Shown here one piece after another: positions 44,537 to 53,099 of a stretch of DNA of 64,000 nt. How positions within the stretch are numbered: the first letter of the stretch is position 1; the number at the start of each line of letters is the position of its first letter. A program made the translations under genes and the position numbers. Source of the stretch: Planifilum fimeticola (GTDB lineage: Bacteria > Bacillota > Bacilli > Thermoactinomycetales > DSM-44946); NCBI RefSeq assembly GCF_003001905.1, contig NZ_PVNE01000001.1, positions 62,001 to 126,000 of the forward strand. Reading direction: 5' to 3'. The notes beneath the pieces were generated by a model that was not told the origin of the DNA, made no database searches, and was given only the letters and a program-made list of their open reading frames with translations.

Positions 44537-44623
44537 CCGTTTCGCGCGGAGAGAAATAAACGATTTACGGGATACAAGTTATGTACGTCTTGGGAAAATG
44601 CACACGTTATCCACCCAATGGGC

Positions 44624-44658
44624 AAAAAAAAAAGGCGGAGGCCGAAACGGCCTCCGCC
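44624..44658 (-). terminator. Terminator of the gene at 44724
   Basis: On the minus strand an 11-bp perfect stem GGCGGAGGCCG/CGGCCTCCGCC with a three-base loop is followed by ten T. Confidence 0.88.
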
Positions 44659-44723
44659 TGAGTTATTGACAGACCCGGCTGACTTTCCGCCGGGCCGGGT
44701 CTCCTGATCGGTCGAGCTGCCGG

Positions 44724-45242
44724 TCATCTCTTCCCGGCAGGACGAAATTTCGAAGCGCAACCGAAGGATGAAAAATCCGTGTCCCTTCCCACGTTCCGCA
44801 CCTGATCCCAGAAGGCGGCGACACAGTCGAGGGGGCGGGACGCCGAATTCTCCCCGGCGAAGAAGAAGGTTTCCTCTTCCCCGTCTTCCCCTGTAAAAGT
44901 CACATAATATACCGAATAACGGACGGTCCCTCGATCGGGATCCTCAATGTCGAAATGCGCTTCGTGACTGATCGAAAGCTGCTCAAAGGAACGAACCGCC
45001 TCCCGGTCGGCTTGGTTCTCCATGTCCCGGAAGCGGATGGCGAACCGATCCCCCTGCTCGTCGATTTCGACATCGCGAATGCGGCCATACAGGCGAAGCT
45101 CCCCCTGATCCGCATCGATCGTTCCCGTCAATACCGACGTCCCTTCGATCGCGCGATTCAGCAGGCGCTCAAGATCGGCGGAAAACATTTCCCGAACAGA
45201 AGCCTGAAAATTAACCACGTTGCCGTGGGGAAACACGCGCAT
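44724..45242 (-). CDS. Hypothetical protein
   Basis: A 172-residue soluble, acidic protein rich in beta-strand-like segments (GTIDADQGELRLYGRIRDVEI, TVRYSVYYVTFTGEDGEEETFF). No family recognised and no membrane or signal segment. ATG 45242 has GGAAGGGG about ten bases upstream. It follows the acyl-CoA synthetase gene on the same strand and is ended by a strong terminator. Confidence 0.65.
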   Translation of the reverse strand: MRVFPHGNVVNFQASVREMFSADLERLLNRAIEGTSVLTGTIDADQGELRLYGRIRDVEIDEQGDRFAIRFRDMENQADREAVRSFEQLSISHEAHFDIEDPDRGTVRYSVYYVTFTGEDGEEETFFFAGENSASRPLDCVAAFWDQVRNVGRDTDFSSFGCASKFRPAGKR

Positions 45243-45291
45243 GATTGACCGACCCCTTCCGCCCCGATTATACCGAAGGGGATCCGTCGAT

Positions 45292-46872
45292 TCAAGAAAG
45301 GTTTTGTTTCCTTTGTTTCTCCAGCATGCGAAGTTCCACCCGCCGAATCTTTCCGCTGGTGGTTTTGGGCAAATCGGTGACAAATTCGATCTCCCGCGGA
45401 TATTTGTAAGGGGCGGTCACGCTCTTGACGTGCTCCTGGAGCTGCTTCACCAGTTCTTCCGATGCCTCCTCCGGCCGTTTCAGCACGACGAAGGCCTTGA
45501 CGATCGCTCCCCGAACGGGATCCGGACTGGCCACCACGGCGCATTCCCGCACGGACGGATGTTTCACCAGGGCATCCTCCACCTCGAAGGGGCCGATGGT
45601 GTAGCCGGAGCTGATGATGATGTCGTCGGCACGACCTTCGAACCAGAAATAACCGTCCTCGTCCATCCTCGCCTGGTCACCGGTGAGATACCAGTCCCCT
45701 CGGAAGGCCTTGGCGGTCCGTTCGGGATCCCGGAAGTAACCCTTGAACAGGGCCGGGGCATCCTTATGCACCGCAATGTCCCCCACTTGTCCCGGCGGCA
45801 ACACTTGGCCGCTCTCGTCGATGATCGCCACCCGGTTGCCCGGCGTAGGCTTCCCCATCGATCCGGGCTTGATGGTCATTCCCTGAAGGGTTCCCACCAA
45901 CAGGGTGTTTTCCGTCTGTCCGTATCCATCCCTCACATCCACGCCGAAATGCTTGCGGAAGGTATCGATCACTTCCCGGTTGAGGGGTTCGCCGGCGCTT
46001 ACCGCGCTGCGCAGGGACGACAGATCAAACCGGTCCAGCTGATCCACTTTGGCCATCATCCGGTACTCGGTGGGCGTGCAGCACAAAACATTCACCCGGT
46101 ATTGTTCCATCAGGGCGAGGTATTTCTCCGGATCAAACCGGCCCTGGTAAACCAATCCCGTCGCCCCCGACCCCAGGGTGGAGATGAAGGGGCTCCACAC
46201 CCACTTGGCCCAGCCCGGACCGGCCGTCGCCCAGACCGTGTCCGTCTCCCGAATATCCAGCCACTTCTTGGCCGCCACCGCCTGATGGGCAATGGCCCAG
46301 CTGTGATGATGGATGACCCCCTTGGGACCGCCCGTCGTTCCCGAAGTGTAGGAAATAAAGGCGATATCGTCGCTCCGCACCTGGGGCAAACGCACCGAAT
46401 CATCCGAAACGGAAAGGTTTTCGATCGGCTCCCAACCTCCGCTTTTCTCACCGCGGACAACGCGCAGCTTCAGGCCGGAATACTCCTTCGCCGCCTCATC
46501 GACCCGCCCGGTGAGCACACTGTCGGCAATCACCCCTTTCACTTCCGCATGCGTCATCCGGTAACGGATGTCGGAGGGCATGAGCATCTCCGAGCAGGGG
46601 AGCACGATCAGACCCGCCTTCAACGCCGCCATATAGGCGATATAGGCCTCCGGAACCCGCGGCAAAAGGATCATGATCCGGTCGCCCTTGCTCATCCCCG
46701 ACTTGAGCAGACCCTTTGCCAGGGCGTCGGATCGGTCCTTCAATTCGGAGTAGGTCAGAGTCCTCTTTTCTCCCCGCTCATTTTCCCACCGGATGGCCAC
46801 CTTGTCCCGGTTCGCCGCATGGCGGTCGATATCCTGGGTCATGTTGTAATATTCCGGTATTCTAAGTTCCAA
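45292..46872 (-). CDS. Acyl-CoA synthetase (AMP-forming, acetyl/medium-chain type)
   Basis: A 526-residue ANL-superfamily ligase that activates a carboxylic acid through an acyl-AMP. The motifs are YTSGTTGGPKGV (P-loop), DGYGQTENT, YLTGDQARMDEDGYFWFEGR and the C-terminal lysine in PKTTSGKIRR. It resembles YtcI/MbcS-type short- or branched-chain acyl-CoA synthetases more than classical Acs. TTG 46872, eight bases after GGGGGG, gives the family-like N-terminus MELRIPEYYNMTQDID; ATG 46887 overlaps the ribosome site. The substrate is not predictable. Confidence 0.87.
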   Translation of the reverse strand: MELRIPEYYNMTQDIDRHAANRDKVAIRWENERGEKRTLTYSELKDRSDALAKGLLKSGMSKGDRIMILLPRVPEAYIAYMAALKAGLIVLPCSEMLMPSDIRYRMTHAEVKGVIADSVLTGRVDEAAKEYSGLKLRVVRGEKSGGWEPIENLSVSDDSVRLPQVRSDDIAFISYTSGTTGGPKGVIHHHSWAIAHQAVAAKKWLDIRETDTVWATAGPGWAKWVWSPFISTLGSGATGLVYQGRFDPEKYLALMEQYRVNVLCCTPTEYRMMAKVDQLDRFDLSSLRSAVSAGEPLNREVIDTFRKHFGVDVRDGYGQTENTLLVGTLQGMTIKPGSMGKPTPGNRVAIIDESGQVLPPGQVGDIAVHKDAPALFKGYFRDPERTAKAFRGDWYLTGDQARMDEDGYFWFEGRADDIIISSGYTIGPFEVEDALVKHPSVRECAVVASPDPVRGAIVKAFVVLKRPEEASEELVKQLQEHVKSVTAPYKYPREIEFVTDLPKTTSGKIRRVELRMLEKQRKQNLS

Positions 46873-46977
46873 GATAAATCCCCCCATTGCGAAAATGCCA
46901 TACATCTTTTTCATTCTACATCTTTACAAGGGGATCCTGTCCTTTTTACATAACATTTTATTCCTTTTATAACCAAC

Positions 46978-47003
46978 AAAAAGGAGGCGGATTTTCCGCC
47001 TCC
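46978..47003 (-). terminator. Terminator of the alpha/beta SASP gene
   Basis: On the minus strand, 9-bp arms GGAGGCGGA/TCCGCCTCC are followed by five T. Confidence 0.85.
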
Positions 47004-47021
47004 AAGACCGATCATTCTTTG

Positions 47022-47246
47022 TTACCGAACAGCGCCGCCACCCAATTGTTGCTGAGCCAGAGCGACGAGACGCTTCGTGATTTCTCCACCCACAGATCCG
47101 TTGGCCCGGGAAGTGGTGTCCGGACCCAGGTTCACACCAAACTCTTGAGCGATTTCATACTTCAGCTGGTTCAAAGCCTGGGAAGCCCCCGGAACCAGCA
47201 GTTGGTTGTTGTTACGCCGACGTTCTTGCTGTTGTTGTTGGGCCAT
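47022..47246 (-). CDS. Alpha/beta-type small acid-soluble spore protein
   Basis: A 74-residue DNA-binding spore protein. The two family signatures are present: [14 protein letters not shown] and [18 protein letters not shown], with the GPR protease cleavage region in YEIAQEFGV. It coats and protects spore DNA. AAGGAGGTGAAAAAAG directly precedes ATG 47246. A CATACT element about 50 bases upstream (47297-47306) may be a sigma-G -10 box, without a clear -35. Confidence 0.93.
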   Translation of the reverse strand: MAQQQQQERRRNNNQLLVPGASQALNQLKYEIAQEFGVNLGPDTTSRANGSVGGEITKRLVALAQQQLGGGAVR

Positions 47247-47355
47247 CTTTTTTCACCTCCTTGGTAGATGGTACTCTTATCTTGTGAAGTTCTCGGAGTA
47301 TGATACGAGTGAAATTTTGGTTACGCGCCTCCCTTTATGCCGCGCAAGACCCGTT

Positions 47356-47724
47356 TCACAGGCGACCTCCCGCTCGCTCCAGGAGGGAGCGGGCCTCCTC
47401 CTCCCTGGCTTCATCCGTGACCACCGTCACTATCACGTCCTCCGGCGCATCCAGGCCATCCGCTCCGGACAGCCCGCTGGCGTCAGGATGGGCCGCAGCC
47501 AACACCCCGGCATCCCGGCTGCTGATCGCCGCCCCCATCGTAATGCTTGCCAGAGAAGAGGGGGATTCGGAGATGGGATTATCCAGATCGACCACATTTT
47601 CCCCCGGGAATTGGGAAAAACGATCCATCTGGACCGTTTCGAAACCTCGCTCCTTCAGCTCCTGCACCGCCTTTTGAGCGTTTTTCTCGGTCCGGAAATA
47701 GGCGATGATGCTTTTTTCCTTCAT
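47356..47724 (-). CDS. Hypothetical protein, possible spore or stress protein
   Basis: A 122-residue protein beginning IIAYFRTEKNAQKAVQELKERGF, an alpha/beta start similar to small general-stress and heat-induced proteins, and ending VIVTVVTDEAREEEARSLLERAG. The middle is Ala/Ser/Asp-rich. It may be a single ferredoxin-like domain. AAAGGAGG precedes ATG 47724 at good spacing. Function unknown. Confidence 0.68.
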   Translation of the reverse strand: MKEKSIIAYFRTEKNAQKAVQELKERGFETVQMDRFSQFPGENVVDLDNPISESPSSLASITMGAAISSRDAGVLAAAHPDASGLSGADGLDAPEDVIVTVVTDEAREEEARSLLERAGGRL

Positions 47725-48073
47725 CTGCACACCTCCTTTGGGCGTATCACGCATAATATGGTTGAATCCCGACTTTCTCTATGCACTTGCCGGGTGCCAC
47801 ATTTTTCGTCGGGCGAATGAAGCGCATCCGGTCCGGGCACCTTAAAAAAGAAACGTCCTTCAGGAACGGGCGGCTCAAAAACGAAAAGGGCCGCCGGCCG
47901 GACGCCGGCAGCCCTTTATGCAAGGATATCCTCATGAGTGCGACTCAAATGGGATTGCCTTTTATGTGCGCCCCTTGCCCCGGACAAATCCCCTTGCCCG
48001 GGACAAGGAAGTACCTGTCCTATGAACGATCCGATCGAGACCCGAAGGTCCTGCTATCCGATGTTGGCGGGGG
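47725..48073. other. Intergenic region with a GC-rich hairpin
   Basis: No gene is supported. The main element is the terminator-like hairpin at 47885-47917. Confidence 0.4.
47885..47917 (-). terminator. Terminator-like hairpin downstream of the gene at 48074
   Basis: Arms AAAGGGC-N-GCCGGC and GCCGGC-N-GCCCTTT pair around a 5-base loop. On the minus strand TTTTCGTTTTTG follows. It lies 160 bases from the nearest minus-strand stop. Confidence 0.6.
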
Positions 48074-48238
48074 TTAGCTGGCTCCTTTCATCCTCAATTG
48101 GCGACGAAGTTTTTTCAGCCGCTCAATCTCCTCACGCAGATCATGTTGATACAGGAACTCGTGGCGAAGAACGGCCAATCGAAACTCCCTCTCCATACTG
48201 CGCAATTTTTCTTCGATTTCGCGCAATTCTTCCACCAT
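48074..48238 (-). CDS. Small coiled-coil protein, unknown
   Basis: A 54-residue, highly charged helical protein (EELREIEEKLRSMEREFRLA, then REEIERLKKLRRQLRMKG) that resembles Spo0E-like or YaaL-like small regulators in size only; no Spo0E SQELD motif is present. The ribosome site GGGGTGG is weak and the frame extends to 48286. Real gene likely but unproven. Confidence 0.5.
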   Translation of the reverse strand: MVEELREIEEKLRSMEREFRLAVLRHEFLYQHDLREEIERLKKLRRQLRMKGAS

Positions 48239-48438
48239 GAGGAACCACCCCGTTCGCAGAAGATGAAAACCAGGAGTCTCGTCCATGGTTTTCCCACTCC
48301 TGTTTATACCCTCTTTACGAACAAATAAACCTCAAAAAACGGGAAAAATCCTGATCGATTCCATTCCCTGCGACAAATTCCTCGCCAATCAAACAATGGG
48401 AAGGTCACCAACCTCCCCATTGTTTCGACGAACGTTCG

Positions 48439-48876
48439 TCATTCTTCGCTTTTTTGGGAAGCCAACTGATTTAAACGTCGCACCAAAACCGACGTCCGAT
48501 ACACCTTGTACATTTTGGCGGCATCCACCGTGGTCAGCAGCCTCGTTCCCGCCGTCAGCTTCCCTCCGTCTCGGTAGCGAATATAGTCATACTGTTTCAG
48601 TCTCGCCAAGATTTCCTCCCACTTTTGCCTGCTTCCGATATGTTCACGAAAGTGCTCGTAGACCACATTGCGGTCGGCGACGGGTTCCTTCTCCCTTTTT
48701 CTCATGTCCGGGTCCAGCCGGGGGTACACCAAGAGTCCCCACAGGATCACCAAAGCGGAACGCGTCACGGGATCCCAGTTTTTATGTACGGGAGAATCCC
48801 CTTTATCCATATCAACCCTTCTTTTGGGTATTTCCGGAAGGAGCGAACTGATCTCTCGGACGGACAAGTTGCCCAT
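48439..48876 (-). CDS. Hypothetical protein
   Basis: A 145-residue soluble protein, helical and basic. The second half (WEEILARLKQYDYIRYRDGGKLTAGTRLLTTVDAAKMYKVYRTSVLVRRL) looks like a winged-helix with a beta-hairpin, so a DNA-binding role is possible. GAAGGGGGG precedes ATG 48876. It is divergent from the Myb-like gene at 49207. Family not recognised. Confidence 0.62.
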   Translation of the reverse strand: MGNLSVREISSLLPEIPKRRVDMDKGDSPVHKNWDPVTRSALVILWGLLVYPRLDPDMRKREKEPVADRNVVYEHFREHIGSRQKWEEILARLKQYDYIRYRDGGKLTAGTRLLTTVDAAKMYKVYRTSVLVRRLNQLASQKSEE

Positions 48877-49206
48877 TCTAAAATCCCCCCTTCTTTCTGT
48901 CCATCGATGGTCGGATGCAGTCGGAATGGGCTTTTCCGGGTGAATGGTCGTCTCTTGACTCGAATATTTTGATACGCTCTAAAAGGTTGGGATGAATTGA
49001 AGTTAAGGTCTATAATACCTTTATGGTCGAATTCAGGTACAATTATACTTTTGAATGGGATAACCCCCGAAAAAAACGAGGATTTGATAGCCTTTTTCTG
49101 CAATGTATTCTCATAACAATGAATTTTTACAAGTATTGCCCTGGAAAATTAGATTAAATTTCTGTTATATTGAAAAAGAGTGAAGTGTATACGGGGGGAA
49201 TCCGCC
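48877..49206. other. Divergent regulatory region
   Basis: An AT-rich region between two divergent genes. It holds a promoter candidate at 48987-49016 (plus) and no supported gene. Confidence 0.45.
48987..49016 (+). promoter_or_regulatory. Candidate sigma-A promoter upstream of the Myb-like gene
   Basis: TTGGGA at 48987-48992 and TATAAT at 49011-49016 with an 18-base spacer, about 190 bases before ATG 49207. Confidence 0.4.
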
Positions 49207-50037
49207 ATGTTCGATACAAAAAAAGGAAAATATTCCGAGGAGGAAAACGAACGGATCATCACCGCATTAAATGAAGAATTGGCGAAGGGTAGGCCGGAAC
49301 GGGAAGTGATCCGCGAACTGGCAAATGAACTGAACCGGGGATATGCCGGGATCATCGCCCACGTCCGAAAATTGCGGGCAGAGCGTCCCGAACGATTCAC
49401 GGCCGTTTCCGCCGGCAACACAAAGCCCCGCTTGAACAGTTGGTCCGATGAGGAAGAGGAAATCCTGGTGCAAACGGTCAACCAATTCGCCAAAGAGGGA
49501 AAACCCATCACCGCCGCCATCGAAGTGTTGAAGGAGAAGCTCTCCCGCACCCCCGGAGCGATTTACCAGCGAATTTATACTCTCAGGAACAAATATCCAC
49601 ATAAATTCACCCATCTTCCGAAACAGCGTCCGCGCAGACGAAAACAGCCCAGCTGGGCCGTGCAGAAACCGATTATACGCAAGTTGGAAACCCCGCCCAA
49701 CTGGGAAGAGGAGCAGCGGTGGAACTCCGAACCGGGCCGCGAAGAGGCTTCCGCAACGGCGGAAGCGGCCATATCCGAAGAAACGGTCGCGATCGCCCCG
49801 ATGAACAGCGAAGAGGCGATGTTGCTGAAGGCCTTTGAGGAGCGGTACGGCCGGATCAATCACCAGACGAAGGAGAAGATGCTGCAGCTGATGCGGCGCT
49901 ACGGTTGCACCCGCGTCTCCATCGCTTTGTTCACCTTGTCCGAAGATAAAGACTTCCCGATGGTCATCGCCAACTTTTTGGAAGAGCACTTGAAAAAAAG
50001 GACAAACGGATATGACGGAAAAGGGCACGGGCATTGA
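49207..50037 (+). CDS. Protein with two Myb/SANT-like repeats
   Basis: A 276-residue protein with two tandem helical repeats of about 58 residues: residues 6-65 (KYSEEENERIITALNEELAK, ending RAERPERF) and 79-140 (WSDEEEEILVQTVNQFAKEG, ending LRNKYPHKF). Each has the conserved W/Y start and R-x-I helix of Myb-like DNA-binding domains as seen in RsfA/YlbO-type sporulation factors, although the arrangement differs. An acidic linker and a C-terminal helical domain (about 200-265) follow. ATG 49207 has GGGGGGA seven bases upstream. A DNA-binding regulator is the likely role. Confidence 0.65.
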   Translation: MFDTKKGKYSEEENERIITALNEELAKGRPEREVIRELANELNRGYAGIIAHVRKLRAERPERFTAVSAGNTKPRLNSWSDEEEEILVQTVNQFAKEGKPITAAIEVLKEKLSRTPGAIYQRIYTLRNKYPHKFTHLPKQRPRRRKQPSWAVQKPIIRKLETPPNWEEEQRWNSEPGREEASATAEAAISEETVAIAPMNSEEAMLLKAFEERYGRINHQTKEKMLQLMRRYGCTRVSIALFTLSEDKDFPMVIANFLEEHLKKRTNGYDGKGHGH

Positions 50038-50047
50038 GCCCGTGCCC
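50023..50047 (-). terminator. Hairpin terminator between the Myb-like gene and minE
   Basis: A 10-bp perfect stem GGGCACGGGC/GCCCGTGCCC overlaps the stop of the plus-strand gene. The T-rich flank (CCCTTTTCC) is on the minus strand, where it would end the minD-minE transcript. Confidence 0.65.
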
Positions 50048-50144
50048 AGTCGCGTATTCGGGAAAAACCGGAATGTCGGTTATCAACGCTTTATCGGATA
50101 ACCAGCGGTCTCCTCTTCTCCCCGGGACATCCCTACGTACATAC

Positions 50145-50414
50145 CTAAAGGGGTTCCCGGACGGTATCCCTCCGTCGAATGGGGATGCTGGCACAAATCA
50201 CCGTCGTCCGATCCCGGCCGGTCTGCGGTCGAATCTCCACCTGGCCTACCACATCGTATCCAAACTCATCGCACAGCTCAATCAGGCGAGCCCGAAAATG
50301 CTTCAGTTTCTTCTCGTCGATTTCCGTGCGCTGATAGCTGAGGACCAGAGACAGTCGGTCATCAGCGGTATCCGCAGTCGGGCGTTCCCTATCCCTTCCA
50401 AACAGATTGATCAT
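50145..50414 (-). CDS. minE: Cell division topological specificity factor MinE
   Basis: An 89-residue protein starting MINLFGRDRE. TADDRLSLVLSYQRTEID is the MinD-stimulating helix/strand and the remainder (LIELCDEFGYDVVGQVEIRP) the dimerisation domain. It drives MinD off the membrane. ATG 50414 has GAGGTGA upstream. It follows minD by 36 bases. Many Bacilli lack MinE and use DivIVA/MinJ, so its presence is notable. No minC is in the window. Confidence 0.87.
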   Translation of the reverse strand: MINLFGRDRERPTADTADDRLSLVLSYQRTEIDEKKLKHFRARLIELCDEFGYDVVGQVEIRPQTGRDRTTVICASIPIRRRDTVREPL

Positions 50415-50450
50415 GTCGATTTTCACCTCAGTCCTGGATCGGGCGATCAA

Positions 50451-51251
50451 TTAAGCGATGGGAAACAGCCGCTTCAGCCGATTGATGAAGCCGTTGTCCT
50501 CCAGCTCCATAAAGGGGACGGACTCCCCGTTTATCCGGCGGGAAATATTGCTGAAGGCTCGTCCTGCAGTGGATTTTGCATCCATGATCACCGGTTCCCC
50601 CGTATTGGAGGAGCGGATGATCCGCCTGTCCTCCGGAACGATCCCCAACAGATTGATCGCCAGGTGGTTTTGAATCCGTTCGACGCTCAACATGTCGCCG
50701 GCCTTCACCATTCCCGGCTGAACCCGGTTGACGATCAGATCGATCTCCCGGAGATCGGCCGCCTCCAAAAGTCCGATCACCCGGTCCGAATCCCGGACGG
50801 AAGGAATCTCCGGATTGACGACCAGAATCGCCCGGTCCGCCGCAGCGATCGCATTCCGGAAACCGCCCTCGATTCCGGCCGGGGAATCGATCAGGATGTA
50901 CTCGAATTCGTTTTTGAGCTCGTCCACCACCTGTTTCACCTGAGACGGCGTCACTTCTTCCTTGTATCGGGTCTGGGCCGCCGGAAGAAGAGCCAGATTG
51001 GGAAATTCCTTGTGACGGACAAGAGATTGACGAAGCTTGCACACCCCTTCGATCACGTCCACCAAGTCATACACGATCCGGTTCTCCAGGCCCAGCATCA
51101 GATCCAGTTTGCGAAGACCGATGTCGGTATCGAGCAGACAAACCTTTCGACCCAGCTGAGCCAGTCCGATCCCCACCGATGCGACGGTCGTCGTTTTCCC
51201 CACGCCGCCCTTTCCGCTGGTCACCGTAATCGCCACGGGTTCATGATTCAT
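50451..51251 (-). CDS. minD: Septum site-determining protein MinD
   Basis: A 266-residue deviant Walker A ATPase (SGKGGVGKTTT at residues 12-22) that binds the membrane and positions the division site. The DTDIGLRKLDLMLGLENR switch region and a C-terminal amphipathic helix (NGFINRLKRLFPIA) are typical of MinD. ATG 51251 has AAAGGAG eight bases upstream; the longer frame to 51323 has none. It forms an operon with minE. Confidence 0.93.
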   Translation of the reverse strand: MNHEPVAITVTSGKGGVGKTTTVASVGIGLAQLGRKVCLLDTDIGLRKLDLMLGLENRIVYDLVDVIEGVCKLRQSLVRHKEFPNLALLPAAQTRYKEEVTPSQVKQVVDELKNEFEYILIDSPAGIEGGFRNAIAAADRAILVVNPEIPSVRDSDRVIGLLEAADLREIDLIVNRVQPGMVKAGDMLSVERIQNHLAINLLGIVPEDRRIIRSSNTGEPVIMDAKSTAGRAFSNISRRINGESVPFMELEDNGFINRLKRLFPIA

Positions 51252-51522
51252 TTTCGCTACTCCTTTCTCAAACCCTCTTAAAGATCGATTCTTCTCGTGG
51301 GTCGACGGTCCGGCGGCGCCCAAAGCCGTGGCCCACCGATCAATCTCCTCTTCCCCAACGCTTCTTTGCCTTTCAACTGGTTACATTTCGGAAGCTTTGA
51401 CAACAGATTACAAGTTTCATCAATATTGTAACAAACATGGAAAGAGAAAAAAAGTAATTCGTTGGGAAAGAAGGCGAAAAAGAGGAGAAATGAGCGCCAT
51501 GGTCCCTGTGCGACATTGACAG

Positions 51523-51813
51523 TCAATCCGAATCTTTCGGCTTCCTGTTCTGTTTTTCAAAATGCTCCAGTTCCTTGGAAAACAGTTTCCAGATAACCAT
51601 CGCCAAAGCGGCGTCATCCACATAGCCGAAAAGCGGGATCAGGTCGGGAACGAAATCCGTCGGCAAAAAGAAATACACAAAGCCGGCTCCCACCATGAGT
51701 TTCTTGGCGAGGCTCGTCTCAGGATGCCGAAAATAGTCCATCATCAGCTTCAATGTGCGCAGCACCCTTCCAACCCCGCCCGCCCGCTGGATTTTTCGGT
51801 CCAGCTTCTCCAT
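51523..51813 (-). CDS. DUF1232 (YkvA-like) membrane-associated protein
   Basis: A 96-residue protein with the DUF1232 core VYFFLPTDFVPDLIPLFGYVDDAAL (two short hydrophobic helices with a PxDxxPD loop). The family function is unknown. ATG 51813 has GAGGGGG upstream. It begins 59 bases after the stop of the zinc-ribbon gene on the same strand. Confidence 0.83.
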   Translation of the reverse strand: MEKLDRKIQRAGGVGRVLRTLKLMMDYFRHPETSLAKKLMVGAGFVYFFLPTDFVPDLIPLFGYVDDAALAMVIWKLFSKELEHFEKQNRKPKDSD

Positions 51814-51871
51814 GAAGATCGCCCCCTCGAAGATCATGCGCCAACCCGAACAGCCCGGCGCAGGCGGCTCG

Positions 51872-52543
51872 TTACAAGAACTTTTCACCGCAATAGGGAC
51901 AGGTATCTACAAGCTCTTTCAGCTGATTTCCACACTCCGGGCAGACGAAAATCGCCTCTCCGACCACTGTTTGAAACTCGGACAGTGCACGTGGGTTGTC
52001 CGACGCAACGGCTGTCCGCCGCTCTCCGTCGGGCTCATTTTTGTCGGAAGATACGGTTTGCGAAACGATGGGTTCAGAATGACGTCGGTGGGAGGAGGCA
52101 TCGGATGCCTGGGGCTCCGACGCGGTGTTGCGTGCATCGGTGGAGGGGGGCATGGCATGGGGGATCGGAGCTTGACATACGGGGCAGTGTTCCGTCCCTC
52201 GGTCGAAAACGGCACCGCATTCGGGACAGTCCACCTTTCCCCGCACTGAAAGCAGCTCCCGCTCCATGGCTGTGATATCGGCCTGAAACTGGCGAATCAA
52301 CTGGAGGACTTCCTTCATATCCCCGCTGAGAACAAGGCGCTCCCCCTTGTTCTCATTCCATGCTTCATATACAAGGATGCCCAAACGACGATATAATCGG
52401 TTGATATCTTCTTTTTTCCCTCGAATCCGCAGGTTTAATCGGCTGATTTCGACCATTTGCTGAGACTTATGACTGGCGGTCTCCACACCCTTTTCCACGC
52501 GCTGCTTCAGTTCCTTCCAGAGCTTCAACCGGAACCCCTCCAT
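51872..52543 (-). CDS. Zinc-ribbon and coiled-coil protein
   Basis: A 223-residue protein with a helical N-terminal half (coiled coil, residues about 5-110), a first zinc knuckle pair CPECG...CPVC (about 116-131), a low-complexity Ser/Pro linker, and a second pair CPECG...CPYC at the C-terminus. The double zinc ribbon resembles zinc-ribbon domains of membrane-bound or regulatory proteins, but no membrane helix is present. ATG 52543 has AAGGGA nine bases upstream. Function unknown. Confidence 0.7.
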   Translation of the reverse strand: MEGFRLKLWKELKQRVEKGVETASHKSQQMVEISRLNLRIRGKKEDINRLYRRLGILVYEAWNENKGERLVLSGDMKEVLQLIRQFQADITAMERELLSVRGKVDCPECGAVFDRGTEHCPVCQAPIPHAMPPSTDARNTASEPQASDASSHRRHSEPIVSQTVSSDKNEPDGERRTAVASDNPRALSEFQTVVGEAIFVCPECGNQLKELVDTCPYCGEKFL

Positions 52544-52611
52544 AACCTCAATTCCCTTCAATCATAGACGATATCAGATCAATCCCCGGTTCACAAGAAG
52601 GGCGGACAAAA

Positions 52612-52636
52612 AGAAAAACCCCGGGGGGCCGGGGGT
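52612..52636 (-). terminator. Terminator downstream of the Gly/Pro-rich gene
   Basis: On the minus strand, stem ACCCCCGG/CCGGGGT is followed by TTTTTCTTTTTG. It lies about 35 bases past the stop at 52670. Confidence 0.75.
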
Positions 52637-52669
52637 AAAGATTTCGACGCGATGATCTCTCCTGACCTG

Positions 52670-52963
52670 TCAGAAATCGTCGCCCCATCCGGGACCGCCC
52701 CAGGGACCGGGCCCAAAAAAGCCGGGAGGCATATCCCAGGGATCCTCCCCCCAGGGACCCGGGGGACCGATAAATTCCGGATCGGGTCCACCCCACGGGC
52801 CGCCGGGGGGATACCTGCCGTCCAGCAACGGCGGCGGACCTCCGCCGGCAAGGGGCGGACGGCCCAGACGCCTGCCAAACCTCGGAGGCCCCGGTCTCCT
52901 CCCCCCGATTCGCCCAAACAAACCCGGCGGGCCGGAAGCGCCTTTGAACAACCGAATGGGCAT
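52670..52963 (-). CDS. Gly/Pro/aromatic-rich small protein, possibly spore coat
   Basis: A 97-residue low-complexity protein with runs such as GGPPPLLDGRYPPGGPWGG and PGPWGEDPWDMPPGFFGPGPW. AAGGAG lies eight bases before ATG 52963 and a terminator follows, so it is a real transcription unit. Composition recalls coat or exosporium proteins; no family recognised. Confidence 0.6.
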   Translation of the reverse strand: MPIRLFKGASGPPGLFGRIGGRRPGPPRFGRRLGRPPLAGGGPPPLLDGRYPPGGPWGGPDPEFIGPPGPWGEDPWDMPPGFFGPGPWGGPGWGDDF

Positions 52964-53099
52964 GCTGGTCACTCCTTGCGGGTAGTAGAGTCAAGTGGAA
53001 GAGTCCTGATATCCATATGCATCGGGGGACGGATGGATATGGCCACACGACGAGGCGGGAGAAAATCCGCATCCACCCGGGGGGGATCGATCCTCCCCG

